From Acidobacteriota bacterium (GTDB lineage Bacteria; Acidobacteriota; Vicinamibacteria; Vicinamibacterales; CAVVIG01): a stretch of 45,620 bases of DNA. A program made the translations under genes and the position numbers. The stretch is taken from NCBI GenBank assembly GCA_023265175.1, contig JAHFUI010000015.1:1-45620 (forward strand). The letters are read 5' to 3'. Each line of letters starts with the position of its first letter. Position 1 is the first letter of the stretch. Positions 25,254-33,779 of this stretch are shown here, in pieces. The notes below the pieces were generated by a model. The model was not told the origin of the DNA. It did no database searches and saw only the letters and a list, made by a program, of their open reading frames with translations.

Positions 25254-26882
25254 ATGGTTCAGCGTGTAACGGTGCACGATCCCCGCGGCTATCCGCCGAA
25301 GGTGGTGGGCAAGCGTCTGGCGCCCCGGCCGCCGACGATCGAGGGGAAGACGGTCTACCTGGTCGACTGCCTGTTCGACAACTCGGACGTCTTCACCGAG
25401 CAGCTGCGGCAATGGTTCGTCGAGCACCTGCCCGCGGTGAACATCCGCACGATCCAGCCGAGCAAAACCTGGTCCGACGACGAGGAGATGCGCGCGAGGA
25501 TCGTGTCCGACGGCGACGCGGCCATCCTCGGCGTTGGGCTTTGAAGCACCTGCAGCCCGACGGTCGTCGGGCTCGCGGCGGCACTCGAAGAGAGTGGCAT
25601 ACCCACGGTCGGGGTACACACGCACGTGTTCGCGAGGCTCGTCCGCGCCACCGCGCTCGCCCTTGGCATGCCGCGCATGCGGCAGGCGTACGTGCCGCAG
25701 CCGGTGGTCGACCGCTCGGCCGCCGACCTGCGCGCCTACATTGACGGCAACGATCCGGTGTCGCACCGGCCCTTCATGCAGGAGGTGATCGACGGCCTCA
25801 TTCGTCCGCTCGACGAATCGGACCTGCAGGGGCAGTCGTTCGAGCGCACGACACCGCGGCTGCTGGAGCCCGACAGCGAAGAGCACCTGCATCGGCTGTT
25901 CGAGGAGAACCACTGGACGGACTGTCTGCCGATCACGCTCCCGACCGAGGCACGCGTGAACGCGATGCTCAAGGGCACGAGCCATTCCGCTGACGAGGTC
26001 GTGGGACGACTGCGTCCGGCGGACCTCCGCGAGTTCTGGGAGTTCACGGTCGAGAAGGTGGCCGTGAACGCCGTCATGGCCGGCGCGCGGCCCGGGTACT
26101 TCCCGGTCATTCTCGCGCTCGCGGCGAGCGGCGTCACCGCGCGGTCCAGCAGCACCAATTCCTTCGCGACGATATCGGTCATCAACGGCCCGATTCGCCA
26201 CGAGATCGACATGAGCTCGGGCATCGGCGTCATGGGTCCCTACAACCACGCCAACGCGACGATCGGGCGCGCCTTCGGCCTGCTGTCGCAGAATCTCCAG
26301 GGTGGATCGGTTCCCGGCGAGACGTATATGGGGTCGCTGGGCAACTGGTACGCCTACACAGCGGCGCTACCCGAGGCCGAGGAGCGCAGCCCGTGGCGGC
26401 CGCTGCACGTGCAGCAGGGGTTCAAGCCGACCGACAGCGTCGCCACCGTCTTCTTCGGCGGCTGGTACACGCACGCGGGCTACGGTCCCAGGGCCACGTG
26501 GCAGCAGAAGATGCGACATTGCCTTGCGGCGGTCGAACAGTACAGTCCGCCGCTGCTGGTGATCGATCCGATCGCGGCCCGTGGCTTCTCCGATCTCGGC
26601 TTCGACACCAAGGAGAAGCTGATCGAGTGGTGTGCCGACAACGGGCGCCTGACCGCTCGCGAGTACTGGGACAATCAGTGGATTCAGTATCTGATGCGGC
26701 CTCGCGCGGTCGCCGGCGTCGAACCGTTCGCGTCGCGGCTCAAGGCCGCGCCTGATGAGCTGATTCGAATCTTTGAGCCGGCGGACATCCACATCGTCGT
26801 GGCGGGCGGCGAGACCCAGGGCACCTGGAAGATGATCAGCGGCGCGCTCAGGGGGACGGTGTCCATCGACAAATGGCGGTGA
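25254..26882 (+). CDS. selenoprotein 2 (UGSC-like N-domain, U97-S-T-C100), TGA read as selenocysteine
   Basis: 543 codons in one frame with a single TGA at 25542-25544, codon 97, the same codon number as in the paralogue at 14887. Flanks: GDAAILGVGL before, then STCSPTVVGLAAALEESGIP and TVGVHTHVFARLVRA after. The C-terminal part reads VEKVAVNAVMAGARPGYFPV, INGPIRHEIDMSSGIGVMGP, NHANATIGRAFGLLSQNLQG, PWRPLHVQQGFKPTDSV, ending MISGALRGTVSIDKWR. The two proteins align without gaps around the Sec site and share most motifs. A SECIS-like hairpin follows the TGA. The thioredoxin-reductase-like gene ends 25 bp upstream. It is probably a redox or thiol-dependent enzyme. The last 94 bp are duplicated at 30206. 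Confidence 0.9.
25542..25573 (+). promoter_or_regulatory. UGA codon and bacterial SECIS hairpin 2
   Basis: UGA, 9 nt, then an 8-bp stem AGCCCGAC/GTCGGGCT (25554-25561, 25566-25573) with the same GGTC loop as the first selenoprotein gene. Compared with copy 1, one A-U pair has become G-C by changes on both sides, a compensatory substitution supporting the stem as RNA structure. Confidence 0.85.
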
Positions 26883-26884
26883 CC
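26791..26884 (+). repeat. 94-bp direct repeat, copy 1 (3' end of selenoprotein 2)
   Basis: Covers the last 92 bases of the selenoprotein frame plus two bases beyond the stop. Identical to 30206-30299 except for one base, in the same orientation. The ABC permease/PadR module lies exactly between the two copies. Confidence 0.9.
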
Positions 26885-26924
26885 GTCGCGCTGGCCGTTT
26901 GGTGACGCGGTGGCTATCAAGGCT

Positions 26925-29669
26925 TCACTCGGCCCTGAGCGCTTCGACCGGATCGACCTTTGCCGCCCGGCACGCGGGCAGATAGCTGGCCAGCACCGCC
27001 GCGGTCCCGAGGACGATCGGCACTGCCACGTACGTCAGCGGATCCAGCGGGCTGATCCCAAACAGCAGCGACGACATCAGACGCGTGAGCCCGACGGCCG
27101 CCGCGAGCCCGATGGCCACGCCGATGCCGGTCAGCGCCAAGCCGTGGCGCACAAACATCCGCTTCAGCATCGCCTGCTGCGCGCCCAGTGCCAGCCGGAT
27201 ACCGATCTCACGCCTTCGCTGCGACACGCCGTAGGACATCACGCCGTAGATGCCGATGATCCCGAGCGCTAGAGCCATTAGCCCCGCGATCGAAAGCATC
27301 ACCAGCGTGAAGGATGTCCGGGCGAGCGATTGGTCGTAGACCTCCTGCATCGTCCGCACCTCGGCCACGGGAAGATTCGAATTCACCGACCAAACGGCTT
27401 GCCTAAGCTGATTGATAAAAGGCTCGGTGCCCGTGCGATCGCTGCGGACCGCGAATGTTTCAGTGCGCCACACGTCCGTCTCCCCGGGTGAGAAAGGATT
27501 GGGCATCATCGTAGGCCAGTAGACGGTGAGCGGTGCCTTCTCCTGGATGCCGTTCTCGCGGACGTCCTGCAATACGCCGATCACCTCCCACCACGGCCCT
27601 ATCTGAGACTGGCGAAATCTCTTGCCGATCGCGGCGGAGGGTGTGCCCCACAGCTCGCGGGCAAGATTCTCGGAAACCATCGCCACCGGTCTGAGGCCGT
27701 AGACCTCAGTCCATGTCAGTTCGCGGCCCGCGACTATTCGCGTGCCGGCCGTGTGAAAGAACTCGGGAGACACATACTTGAACAGCCGGAGGGGCGGAAT
27801 TTCACCGGCAGCATACGCCTTGCCCTCGACGAGGATGGCGTTCCAGTTGGGGGCGAGCCCCTCCATCGGCATTTCGCTCGCGAATCCAACCGACGTCACG
27901 CCTGGAATCGCCTCCAGCGTGTTGGAGATCTCGTTCTGGATTCGGGTGACGCGCTCTGGCTCCGCCACCAGCGAGGCCGGGATGGAGATTCGCATGGTTT
28001 GAAGCTGCTCCGCATGGGTGAATCCGGGCTCGACGGTTCGCAACGCCTGGAACGTGCGAATCATCAATCCAGAGCACACCAGCAGGACCATCGCCATCGC
28101 CACTTGAGCGATCACCAGGATATTGCGCGCGCGGTGCCGCTCCCGGCTCACGCTCGCTGTCCGCCCGGCGCTCCGAAGGGCCAGGGAAATCCGCGGTCCG
28201 GCATATTTCAGGGCCGGGATCAATCCCAATAGGAAACCCGACAACAGAGAGAGGACCGCCGTGAACCCCAGCGCCCGCGTGTCGAGGGAGATTTCGCTCA
28301 AGCGAGGCAGATTCGCCGGACTCATGGCCACCAGCACGCGCAATCCGGCGTCCGCCAGCACCACTCCGAGAGCGCCGCCCATCAGGCCCAGCATCGAGCT
28401 TTCCACCAACAGGCCCCGGACGATTCGGCCCCAGCCGGCGCCGAGCGCGGCGCGAACCGCCAGTTCCTGCTGCCGCGACTCCGCTCTCACGAGCAACAAG
28501 TTCGTCACGTTCGCGCAGGCGATCAGCATCACCACGGCGATGGTCGCCATCACGACCCACAGGACGTCGCTGACGTTGCCGACCACCTGTTGTTTGAGCG
28601 GGCGAATATCCGGGGTGATTCTCCAGGTTTCCAAGACTCGCCCATTGCTGCCGGCTCCGTTTGTCCAGGAGTCCATCCAGATCGGGACCAGTCGCGCCAG
28701 GTCGGCATTGGCTTGCGCGATCGGAACGCCCGGCTTGAGCCGGCCGATCCCTTGAAACTGGAATCCACCCAGGATAGTCCGGCCGCGATCGAAGGCGAGC
28801 GGCACGATCAAGTCGAACTCCGCGTTGACGACACGAAACCCCTGGGGCATGACGCCGACGATTTCCCGCGGGCGCGAATCGACGGTAATGTTGCGCCCGA
28901 TCGCGGACTTGTCCCCGCCGAAGTGCCGCTGCCAATACCCGTAGCTGAGTATCACGGTGGTCGAACGCCCCGAGAAGAACGAGCCAGGGTCCGGACCGCG
29001 CGAAACCTGGTCGGCCTGCGAGAGCCAACGGCCGGCCGCGGGTGGGACGCTGAGCACTTGAAGCACGCCATCGCTGATGGAAACCGTGCGAACCTGTTCC
29101 GGCTCGGCCAGTCCTGTGACGTTGGCGGTACCCGTGACCCAGACGCCCAGCGATTGGAAGGTCCGGTTCTGCTCGGCGTAGGTGAAATACATGGAAGGCG
29201 AGAGACGCAGGCCGTCGATGAAATTCGCGAGTCCCGCAGCGCCCGGAGCGATCTGTCGGAGGGCCACCAGTTCCTCCGCCTTCGGATAACGCAGTGGATT
29301 CAGCAGCACGCTATTGACGACGCTGAAGACCGCCGTATTCGCGCCGATTCCGATGGCGAGCGTCAGCAACGCCACTGCCGTGAACGTGGGAGCGCGGCGC
29401 AGCGCCCGAAGCCCGTAGCGCGCGTCGCGCAGCGCGGCGCCCAGCTGGGGGAAGCCCTGCTGATCGCGAAGCGCGTCCATCGTGTGCGCCACGCCGCCGA
29501 GCCGGATCGTCGCCGCTCGCGCCGCGCCGTCGACCGAATTGGCGCGCCGCCGTTCGTCGGCGGCGGCGAGCTCGAGGTGCAGACGCAGTTCCTGCTCGAG
29601 CTCGCGGTCGCGACGGCTGCCGCCGAGCGTTCCCCAGAGGCGTGTCATCCACTCACGGAGCGTGGCCAT
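26925..29669 (-). CDS. ADOP-type ABC transporter permease (MacB-like)
   Basis: 914 residues. The N-terminal 70 residues carry the soluble ADOP leader (LWGTLGGSRRDRELEQELRL). Then comes the first FtsX/MacB unit (FTAVALLTLAIGIGANTAVF, a periplasmic domain beginning NSVLLNPLRYPKAEELVALR, and SDVLWVVMATIAVVMLIACA, NVTNLLLVRAESRQQELAVR). A second unit begins ARNILVIAQVAMAMVLLVCS and ends with IIGIYGVMSYGVSQRRREIG, IRLALGAQQAMLKRMFVRHG, VASYLPACRAAKVDPVEALR. This duplicated layout, without its own ATPase, is the acidobacterial duplicated orphan permease. The substrate is unknown. A PadR repressor gene precedes it by 117 bp, as is usual for ADOPs. Confidence 0.92.
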   Translation of the reverse strand: MATLREWMTRLWGTLGGSRRDRELEQELRLHLELAAADERRRANSVDGAARAATIRLGGVAHTMDALRDQQGFPQLGAALRDARYGLRALRRAPTFTAVALLTLAIGIGANTAVFSVVNSVLLNPLRYPKAEELVALRQIAPGAAGLANFIDGLRLSPSMYFTYAEQNRTFQSLGVWVTGTANVTGLAEPEQVRTVSISDGVLQVLSVPPAAGRWLSQADQVSRGPDPGSFFSGRSTTVILSYGYWQRHFGGDKSAIGRNITVDSRPREIVGVMPQGFRVVNAEFDLIVPLAFDRGRTILGGFQFQGIGRLKPGVPIAQANADLARLVPIWMDSWTNGAGSNGRVLETWRITPDIRPLKQQVVGNVSDVLWVVMATIAVVMLIACANVTNLLLVRAESRQQELAVRAALGAGWGRIVRGLLVESSMLGLMGGALGVVLADAGLRVLVAMSPANLPRLSEISLDTRALGFTAVLSLLSGFLLGLIPALKYAGPRISLALRSAGRTASVSRERHRARNILVIAQVAMAMVLLVCSGLMIRTFQALRTVEPGFTHAEQLQTMRISIPASLVAEPERVTRIQNEISNTLEAIPGVTSVGFASEMPMEGLAPNWNAILVEGKAYAAGEIPPLRLFKYVSPEFFHTAGTRIVAGRELTWTEVYGLRPVAMVSENLARELWGTPSAAIGKRFRQSQIGPWWEVIGVLQDVRENGIQEKAPLTVYWPTMMPNPFSPGETDVWRTETFAVRSDRTGTEPFINQLRQAVWSVNSNLPVAEVRTMQEVYDQSLARTSFTLVMLSIAGLMALALGIIGIYGVMSYGVSQRRREIGIRLALGAQQAMLKRMFVRHGLALTGIGVAIGLAAAVGLTRLMSSLLFGISPLDPLTYVAVPIVLGTAAVLASYLPACRAAKVDPVEALRAE

Positions 29670-29786
29670 TGGACTTCTCCCTACTCAGAAACGCTACCGG
29701 AAATGCAAAATGCAGGACGCCACGCGGAGAGACTCGATTCACAGAGTTCGACACTCCGCCTTCATCATTCAGCATGACCATTCCTG

Positions 29787-30134
29787 TCATCCGAGATCGT
29801 GAAGTACCGTTTGCATAATCGACGTCATGTGCTCCCACTCGGCCTTCTCGGTGACGAGCCGCTTGCGTCCAGCCGCGGTGATCGCGTAGAAGCGCGCCTT
29901 TCGATTGGTATCCGTAATGCCCCACGTCGCGCGCACCAGCCCGCGCTGCTCCAGGCGCATCAGGCCCGGATAGAGCGTGCCCATGTTGAGCTGCAGGGCG
30001 CCGCCGGACACCTGTTGGAGGCGGGCGGCGATCGCGTAGCCGTGTAGCGGCCCGAGCGTCGCCACCGTCTGCAGCACCATCAGGTCGAGGGTACCCTGGA
30101 GGATGTCGGTCTTCGTCGCTTCTCTGTTAGCCAT
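29787..30134 (-). CDS. PadR-family transcriptional regulator
   Basis: 115 residues: TDILQGTLDLMVLQTVATLG then PLHGYAIAARLQQVSGGALQ and LNMGTLYPGLMRLEQRGLVR, the PadR winged helix, followed by YAITAAGRKRLVTEKAEWEH and a C-terminal dimerisation helix. It lies directly upstream of the ADOP permease on the same strand. PadR repressors of this subgroup control the linked permease. The ATG at 30134 is directly next to an inverted repeat that may be its own operator. Confidence 0.92.
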   Translation of the reverse strand: MANREATKTDILQGTLDLMVLQTVATLGPLHGYAIAARLQQVSGGALQLNMGTLYPGLMRLEQRGLVRATWGITDTNRKARFYAITAAGRKRLVTEKAEWEHMTSIMQTVLHDLG

Positions 30135-30137
30135 GCC

Positions 30138-30161
30138 AATGGAGTATGCCGCACTCCCATT
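30138..30161. promoter_or_regulatory. candidate PadR operator
   Basis: Inverted repeat AATGGAGT (30138-30145) and ACTCCCATT (30153-30161), which pair over 8 bp with one extra base, 4 bp upstream of the padR start codon. Position suggests autorepression; no other support. Confidence 0.45.
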
Positions 30162-30205
30162 AGACGGTCAAACAGAAGAATGGTTCGCCGGAAGTCCTCG
30201 AGCGA

Positions 30206-30299
30206 CATCGTCGTGGCGAGCGGCGAGACCCAGGGCACCTGGAAGATGATCAGCGGCGCGCTCAGGGGGACGGTGTCCATCGACAAATGGCGGTGACCG
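30206..30299 (+). repeat. 94-bp direct repeat, copy 2 (orphan selenoprotein 3' end)
   Basis: Reads in frame as VVASGETQGTWKMISGALRG then TVSIDKWR and stop, the exact C-terminus of selenoprotein 2, with one base changed. Nothing of the remaining gene is present upstream; the preceding sequence is the padR promoter region. It is a recombination scar or leftover of a third copy. Confidence 0.9.
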
Positions 30300-30374
30300 C
30301 CGCACCCGGCCGTCAGGTTCGTCCGACCCAACGGCGCGAAACCGGCCCACAGGTCGAGGGGCTACAATGCCGGT

Positions 30375-30629
30375 ATGCTGACACGCGGCATTCGAGACTT
30401 CGTGTCCCGCGACTGGCGCGCGGCCCGCGACGCCAAGGACGCGTACTGGGGCCAGCGCGTGGCACGCCTCGGCGCGTTCGAGGGCCTGCGCATCGCCGAG
30501 GAATTGCGGCGCCAGGCGCTCCTCCTGAATCCAGCCTGGCCACACCCCGCCGACCGGCGTGACGATCTCCGCTCCCACGTACGCCTGGCCGAACTGTTCC
30601 GCCGTGCAGGTTCAGCCCGCCGCGCTTGA
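30375..30629 (+). CDS. small partner protein of a nucleotidyltransferase-fold gene
   Basis: 84 residues: MLTRGIRDFVSRDWRAARDA, KDAYWGQRVARLGAFEGLRI, AEELRRQALLLNPAWPHPAD, then RRDDLRSHVRLAELFRRAGS. It is mainly helical and charged with no catalytic motif I recognise. It overlaps the following nucleotidyltransferase-like gene by 26 bp, so the two are translated together. I recall this small protein with that neighbour in other genomes. It could be an antitoxin or specificity partner, but this is not shown. Confidence 0.65.
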   Translation: MLTRGIRDFVSRDWRAARDAKDAYWGQRVARLGAFEGLRIAEELRRQALLLNPAWPHPADRRDDLRSHVRLAELFRRAGSARRA

Positions 30630-31176
30630 TCTGCTGACGGCGCTGTCGCAGGTGCTCGCACGGTGGGGGCGCTGGTACCTGTTTGGGGCTCAGGCGGTCA
30701 TCGCCTACGGCGTGCCACGCTTGAGTGCCGACGTGGACGTCACCCTGCAGCTCGTTCCAGACGATCCGGAGCGCTTCGTGCGCGACATGGAGGAGGCCGG
30801 GTTTGCCGTCAGGGTCGACGACCCCGACTTCGTCCGGCGCACACGCGTGATACCGTTCGTCCATCTGGCGACGGCGATGCCCCTCGACGTGGTGCTCGCG
30901 GGCTCGGGACTCGAAGATGAGTTTCTCGATCGGGCTCGCGAGACGGACATCGGCGGCACGACCGTGCCGCTGATCGACACCGAGGATCTCGTGATCGCGA
31001 AAGTGCTGGCCGCACGACCCAAGGACCTTGAGGATGCGCGTGGGCTCTGGCACCTGTATCGACGAAAGCTGGACGTTGACCGGATCCACCGAACACTTCG
31101 CCTGCTTGAAGAGGCGCTTGGTCAGAGCGACCTCCTCCCATGCTTTGAGTCAATCCGAGATCGGGAACCGGAGTGA
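30604..31176 (+). CDS. nucleotidyltransferase-fold protein (AbiEii-like)
   Basis: 190 residues from a GTG inside the end of the preceding gene. WYLFGAQAVIAYGVPRLSAD then VDVTLQLVPDD gives the Gly-Ala helix and the D-x-D (ADVDV) motif of the polymerase-beta-type nucleotidyltransferase fold. Next come FVRDMEEAGFAV, FVHLATAMPLDVVLAGSG and IDTEDLVIAKVLAARPKDLE, the standard order in AbiEii-like proteins. Some members are toxins of type IV toxin-antitoxin or abortive-infection systems that modify tRNA; many are uncharacterised. The tight overlap with the 84-residue gene is consistent with a two-gene module. The following 31177-31416 shows no gene. Confidence 0.78.
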   Translation: MQVQPAALDLLTALSQVLARWGRWYLFGAQAVIAYGVPRLSADVDVTLQLVPDDPERFVRDMEEAGFAVRVDDPDFVRRTRVIPFVHLATAMPLDVVLAGSGLEDEFLDRARETDIGGTTVPLIDTEDLVIAKVLAARPKDLEDARGLWHLYRRKLDVDRIHRTLRLLEEALGQSDLLPCFESIRDREPE

Positions 31177-31416
31177 GGCTCGTGGCCTGCCCTGAGTATG
31201 AGCCGTGTCTCGAAGGTTCACGGAAGACTTCTTATCGGGCGCCGACCCCTGAGGCCGGTTGCCACAGCGGATTACCGCAGCCGCGGTGGGTGATCGACCG
31301 CCGGGAACATCGTCAAAACCGGCGATGGCAGCTAGATCGAAGTCCAGGGCACGGCCGAAGCGATTCCCTTCGGCCGCGACGCGCTCAACCGGCCTCGCCT
31401 CCGATCGCCGCTGCCG

Positions 31417-31950
31417 CTATGGCTGCCGGGGTGCCGCCGCCGTCGGCACCGTCGATGCCGGCAGCGGCCAGTTGCCCTCGAACGGCGGCCAGTTCGGTAC
31501 CGCGAGATCGGCCGGCGCGTAGAACATCGCCGTGTAGATTGTCCGGATCTTCGCGTCATCGATTACAAACCATTCGCTGAAGACGTTGCGCGGTGTCGGC
31601 GATCCGGGGCGGCGGATGAAGACCGCGTACCCCAGCGCCACCTGTGCCTCTTCGTCCACCAGCGGGATCCGGCGCGCGACGACCATCTGCAGGTTGAAGT
31701 TGGCCAGCCCCGATACGCAGTCGTTCGCGGCGGTCGCCGAGGCGGCTTGCCCCGCTGGCGGCGCGGCGGGTGTCACAGGCGGCAGAAAGCGCCCCGCCGG
31801 CGCCGGCGTTCCGTTCTCCACGCGGCCGCAGCCAGAGTGGGTCAGCGCGACGGAGTTGTCGTGCGACGTGATGGCGTCAAAGTAGCTGTTGACGATGCGG
31901 ACGAGCGTCTCGCGGTCGGCGCGCTGGTTTCGTGGGATGACGCGATCCGG
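31417..31950 (-). pseudogene. 5'-truncated exported protein (NTF2-like context)
   Basis: The minus-strand frame is open from just after a TAG near 32007 and reads RADRETLVRIVNSYFDAITS, HDNSVALTHSGCGRVENG, then LANFNLQMVVARRIPLVDEE, AQVALGYAVFIRRPGSPTPR and FVIDDAKIRTIYTAMFYAPA. 'FDAIxSHD...H..C.R.ENG' is the second half of exported proteins with an NTF2-like fold that is frequent in acidobacteria. The signal peptide and first half are absent and the frame enters unrelated sequence upstream. Confidence 0.55.
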
Positions 31951-32022
31951 CGGCGGGCGACGCCGGATGTCAAGAGGAGGAGGCGCGAGGTTCTGGGTCT
32001 TCTATCGCCGGGGTTGACATCG

Positions 32023-32331
32023 ATGCACGTCTACACCACGCCGCACTCGTTCTCGTGGATCATCTTCCTCGAGAGCGGCGCGGGCGGGCTCGAATGGAGC
32101 GGTCCGGCCGAGCACGTGAAGATTCGCGAAGACCTGTATCTCTTCAACTGGCTCGAAGAGGCGTGCAACGGCACGTTGGGCACCCTGATCATCAACATGA
32201 AGACGATGCACGACTGCGGCATCGGCTATCACTGCGGCACCAAGGGCTTGAGTCTCAGCAGCATCGGCGTGCACGCGCGCAACGCCGGCGGCTACGACAT
32301 CAGGAAGTTCTACGCGCTCGGGCGGTCGTGA
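32023..32331 (+). pseudogene. MoaF-like protein, C-terminal fragment
   Basis: 102 codons: MHVYTTPHSFSWIIFLESGA, GGLEWSGPAEHVKIREDLYL, FNWLEEACNGTLGTLIINMK, TMHDCGIGYHCGTKGLSLSS. This corresponds to the last part of MoaF proteins (named after a molybdenum-cofactor operon; 'YLFNWVEEACNGxQGTxxxNxxxMHDCGxxYxxx'). Relatives are roughly 270 residues, so the N-terminal two thirds are missing. The preceding sequence belongs to another broken gene on the opposite strand. Confidence 0.65.
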
Positions 32332-32341
32332 GGTGGGCGTC

Positions 32342-32765
32342 ATGAGACAGTCATCACTGCAGGGACGGCGGTCGTTTGTCTGGAAGGTCGGCGCCGCGCT
32401 GTCGGCGACAGCTGCTTCCGTGTTTGCGGCATCGCCCGAACGCACGCCGGGCGACGACGATGAGTTGAAGGCACGCCTTGGCAGGCTTGAGGATGTCCAT
32501 GCGATTCGACAGTTGCACGCGACCACTCCCACACCCTTCTGCAGAGACAGACGCACCAGCAGGACGTGATTGAGATTGCGTCCGATCGGCTGACCGCAAC
32601 CGCGCGGTTCCACTGTATTGTTCAGGCTGAAGCCGCCATCACGCCCGCGTGTCCGCTCGTGGAAATGGCCCGGCAGCAGGGCGGGGACGTCATCAAGTGG
32701 ACGGAAGCCTGCGTGTTCGAGAATGTCTACGCGAGAGAGCGCGAGGCGTGGAAGGTTAGGACGCT
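32342..32765 (+). pseudogene. Tat-signal SnoaL-like protein, frameshifted and 3'-truncated
   Basis: ATG 32342 opens MRQSSLQGRRSFVWKVGAAL (twin-arginine-like) then ELKARLGRLEDVHAIRQLHA, the standard start of a SnoaL-like fold. Near 32520 the sequence jumps to another frame with HSHTLLQRQTHQQDVIEIAS, DRLTATARFHCIVQAEAAIT, EMARQQGGDVIKWTEACVFE then NVYAREREAWKVRTL, the later part of the same fold; the middle is missing. At about 32765 the frame runs directly into a xanthine-dehydrogenase tail, so the gene is a chimaera. Confidence 0.6.
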
Positions 32766-33099
32766 CGTGTCCCCCGACGGCTTGCGGAATCACCTCGAAG
32801 GCGGCGCGCTGCAGGGCATGAGCCGGGCGCTGACGGAAGAAGTCACCTGGGACGATCAGAAGGTGACGTCGGTCGACTGGCGCACCTATCGGCCGCTGTA
32901 TCTGGGCGCCGATGTTCCCACGATCGAAACCGTCTTGCTGAACCGATCGGACGTGAGGGCCACAGGCGCGGGAGAGACGGCGGTCACCGTCGTCGCGGCG
33001 GCCATCGGCAACGCGATTTTCGACGCCACCGGCGCGCGTGTCCGCCAAGTGCCGTTCACGCCAGAGCGCGTCAAGGCCGCGCTCGACGCGCGGACCTGA
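32766..33099 (+). pseudogene. xanthine dehydrogenase/aldehyde oxidase large subunit, C-terminal fragment
   Basis: SPDGLRNHLEGGALQGMSRA, LTEEVTWDDQKVTSVDWRTY, VRATGAGETAVTVVAAAIGN then AIFDATGARVRQVPFTPERV, ending KAALDART. This is the last ~110 residues of the molybdopterin-binding subunit, including the G-A-G-E motif whose Glu (in GAGET) is the catalytic base in the family. Everything upstream is missing. A separate middle fragment of the same type of protein lies at 34578-34790. Confidence 0.75.
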
Positions 33100-33120
33100 G
33101 CCGACTCGCGGCACGAACGG

Positions 33121-33534
33121 CTATAGAAGCTCGAACTTCTTGCGCCGCGCCCACCGGTAGACGGCGAAGTCTGCGTCGAAGGTCAGGATTCGCGCTTCAT
33201 GATGGATCTCGGCGCAGCGGATCAGGCAGGCGTCGGCAAGCGAGGTCGGGCGATCGGCGTACTTCTTCAACAGCAGCTCGATGTTGGTCCAATGCTCGTC
33301 GAGCGACATGGCCAGGTTGTAGAGCCCCTTGCGTCCGAGCTCAATCACTTCGACGGGCCCGGCGGGATCGACCTTGCGCATCAGGAAACACGCCTCGGCG
33401 ACCACGGCTTCGCAACATCGAAACGGCGGCACGCATTCAGCAAACAACCGTTCGGCGCGCGCGTGCGCCGCATCGTTCTCGGAAAGCAGTGCCACCAGCG
33501 GGCCGGTGTCGAGCAGAACTCCCGCGGCATTCAT
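33121..33534 (-). CDS. PIN-domain toxin (VapC-like)
   Basis: 137 residues: MNAAGVLLDTGPLVALLSEN with the first acidic residue (LLDTG), EAVVAEACFLMRK with the second, RPTSLADACLIRCAEIHHEA with the third (LADA) and ILTFDADFAVYR with the fourth. This is the full PIN metal site. It overlaps the antitoxin stop by 4 bp. It differs strongly from the VapC at 2118, so it is an independent acquisition. It probably cleaves tRNA. Confidence 0.85.
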   Translation of the reverse strand: MNAAGVLLDTGPLVALLSENDAAHARAERLFAECVPPFRCCEAVVAEACFLMRKVDPAGPVEVIELGRKGLYNLAMSLDEHWTNIELLLKKYADRPTSLADACLIRCAEIHHEARILTFDADFAVYRWARRKKFELL

Positions 33535-33770
33535 CCGCCGAAGCCGTCCAGATGCTTCTTGTTGGTGGCGAGGTCTTTCGGGCCTTTCTTGAACTTCCCC
33601 ACGCTCGGACCGGCCAGTTCGAGGGCGCTTCGCCTCTGTCCGACCTCCTTTGACACCAGGTGCAGTCCGCGCCGGACAAGCTCCGACTCAGTGTGACCGG
33701 TTGACCTCTTCAGGTGTTCGAGAACGACGCGGTCTTCCCGTCGGAGACGCGCGTGGATGTACGCCTTCAT
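33531..33770 (-). CDS. ribbon-helix-helix antitoxin
   Basis: 79 residues: MKAYIHARLRREDRVVLEHL then KRSTGHTESELVRRGLHLVS, a ribbon-helix-helix DNA-binding domain, followed by a basic tail GKFKKGPKDLATNKKHLDGF that would contact the toxin. It is the first gene of the pair and overlaps the toxin start (ATGA). A perfect palindrome stands 10 bp upstream. Confidence 0.8.
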   Translation of the reverse strand: MKAYIHARLRREDRVVLEHLKRSTGHTESELVRRGLHLVSKEVGQRRSALELAGPSVGKFKKGPKDLATNKKHLDGFGG

Positions 33771-33779
33771 GTGGTCGAC

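Noticed and set aside
31353-31376. Hairpin CGGCCGAAG/CTTCGGCCG after the nucleotidyltransferase gene
   Set aside because: It may be a terminator, but it lies almost 180 bp after the stop and lacks a T-run; not enough to call.
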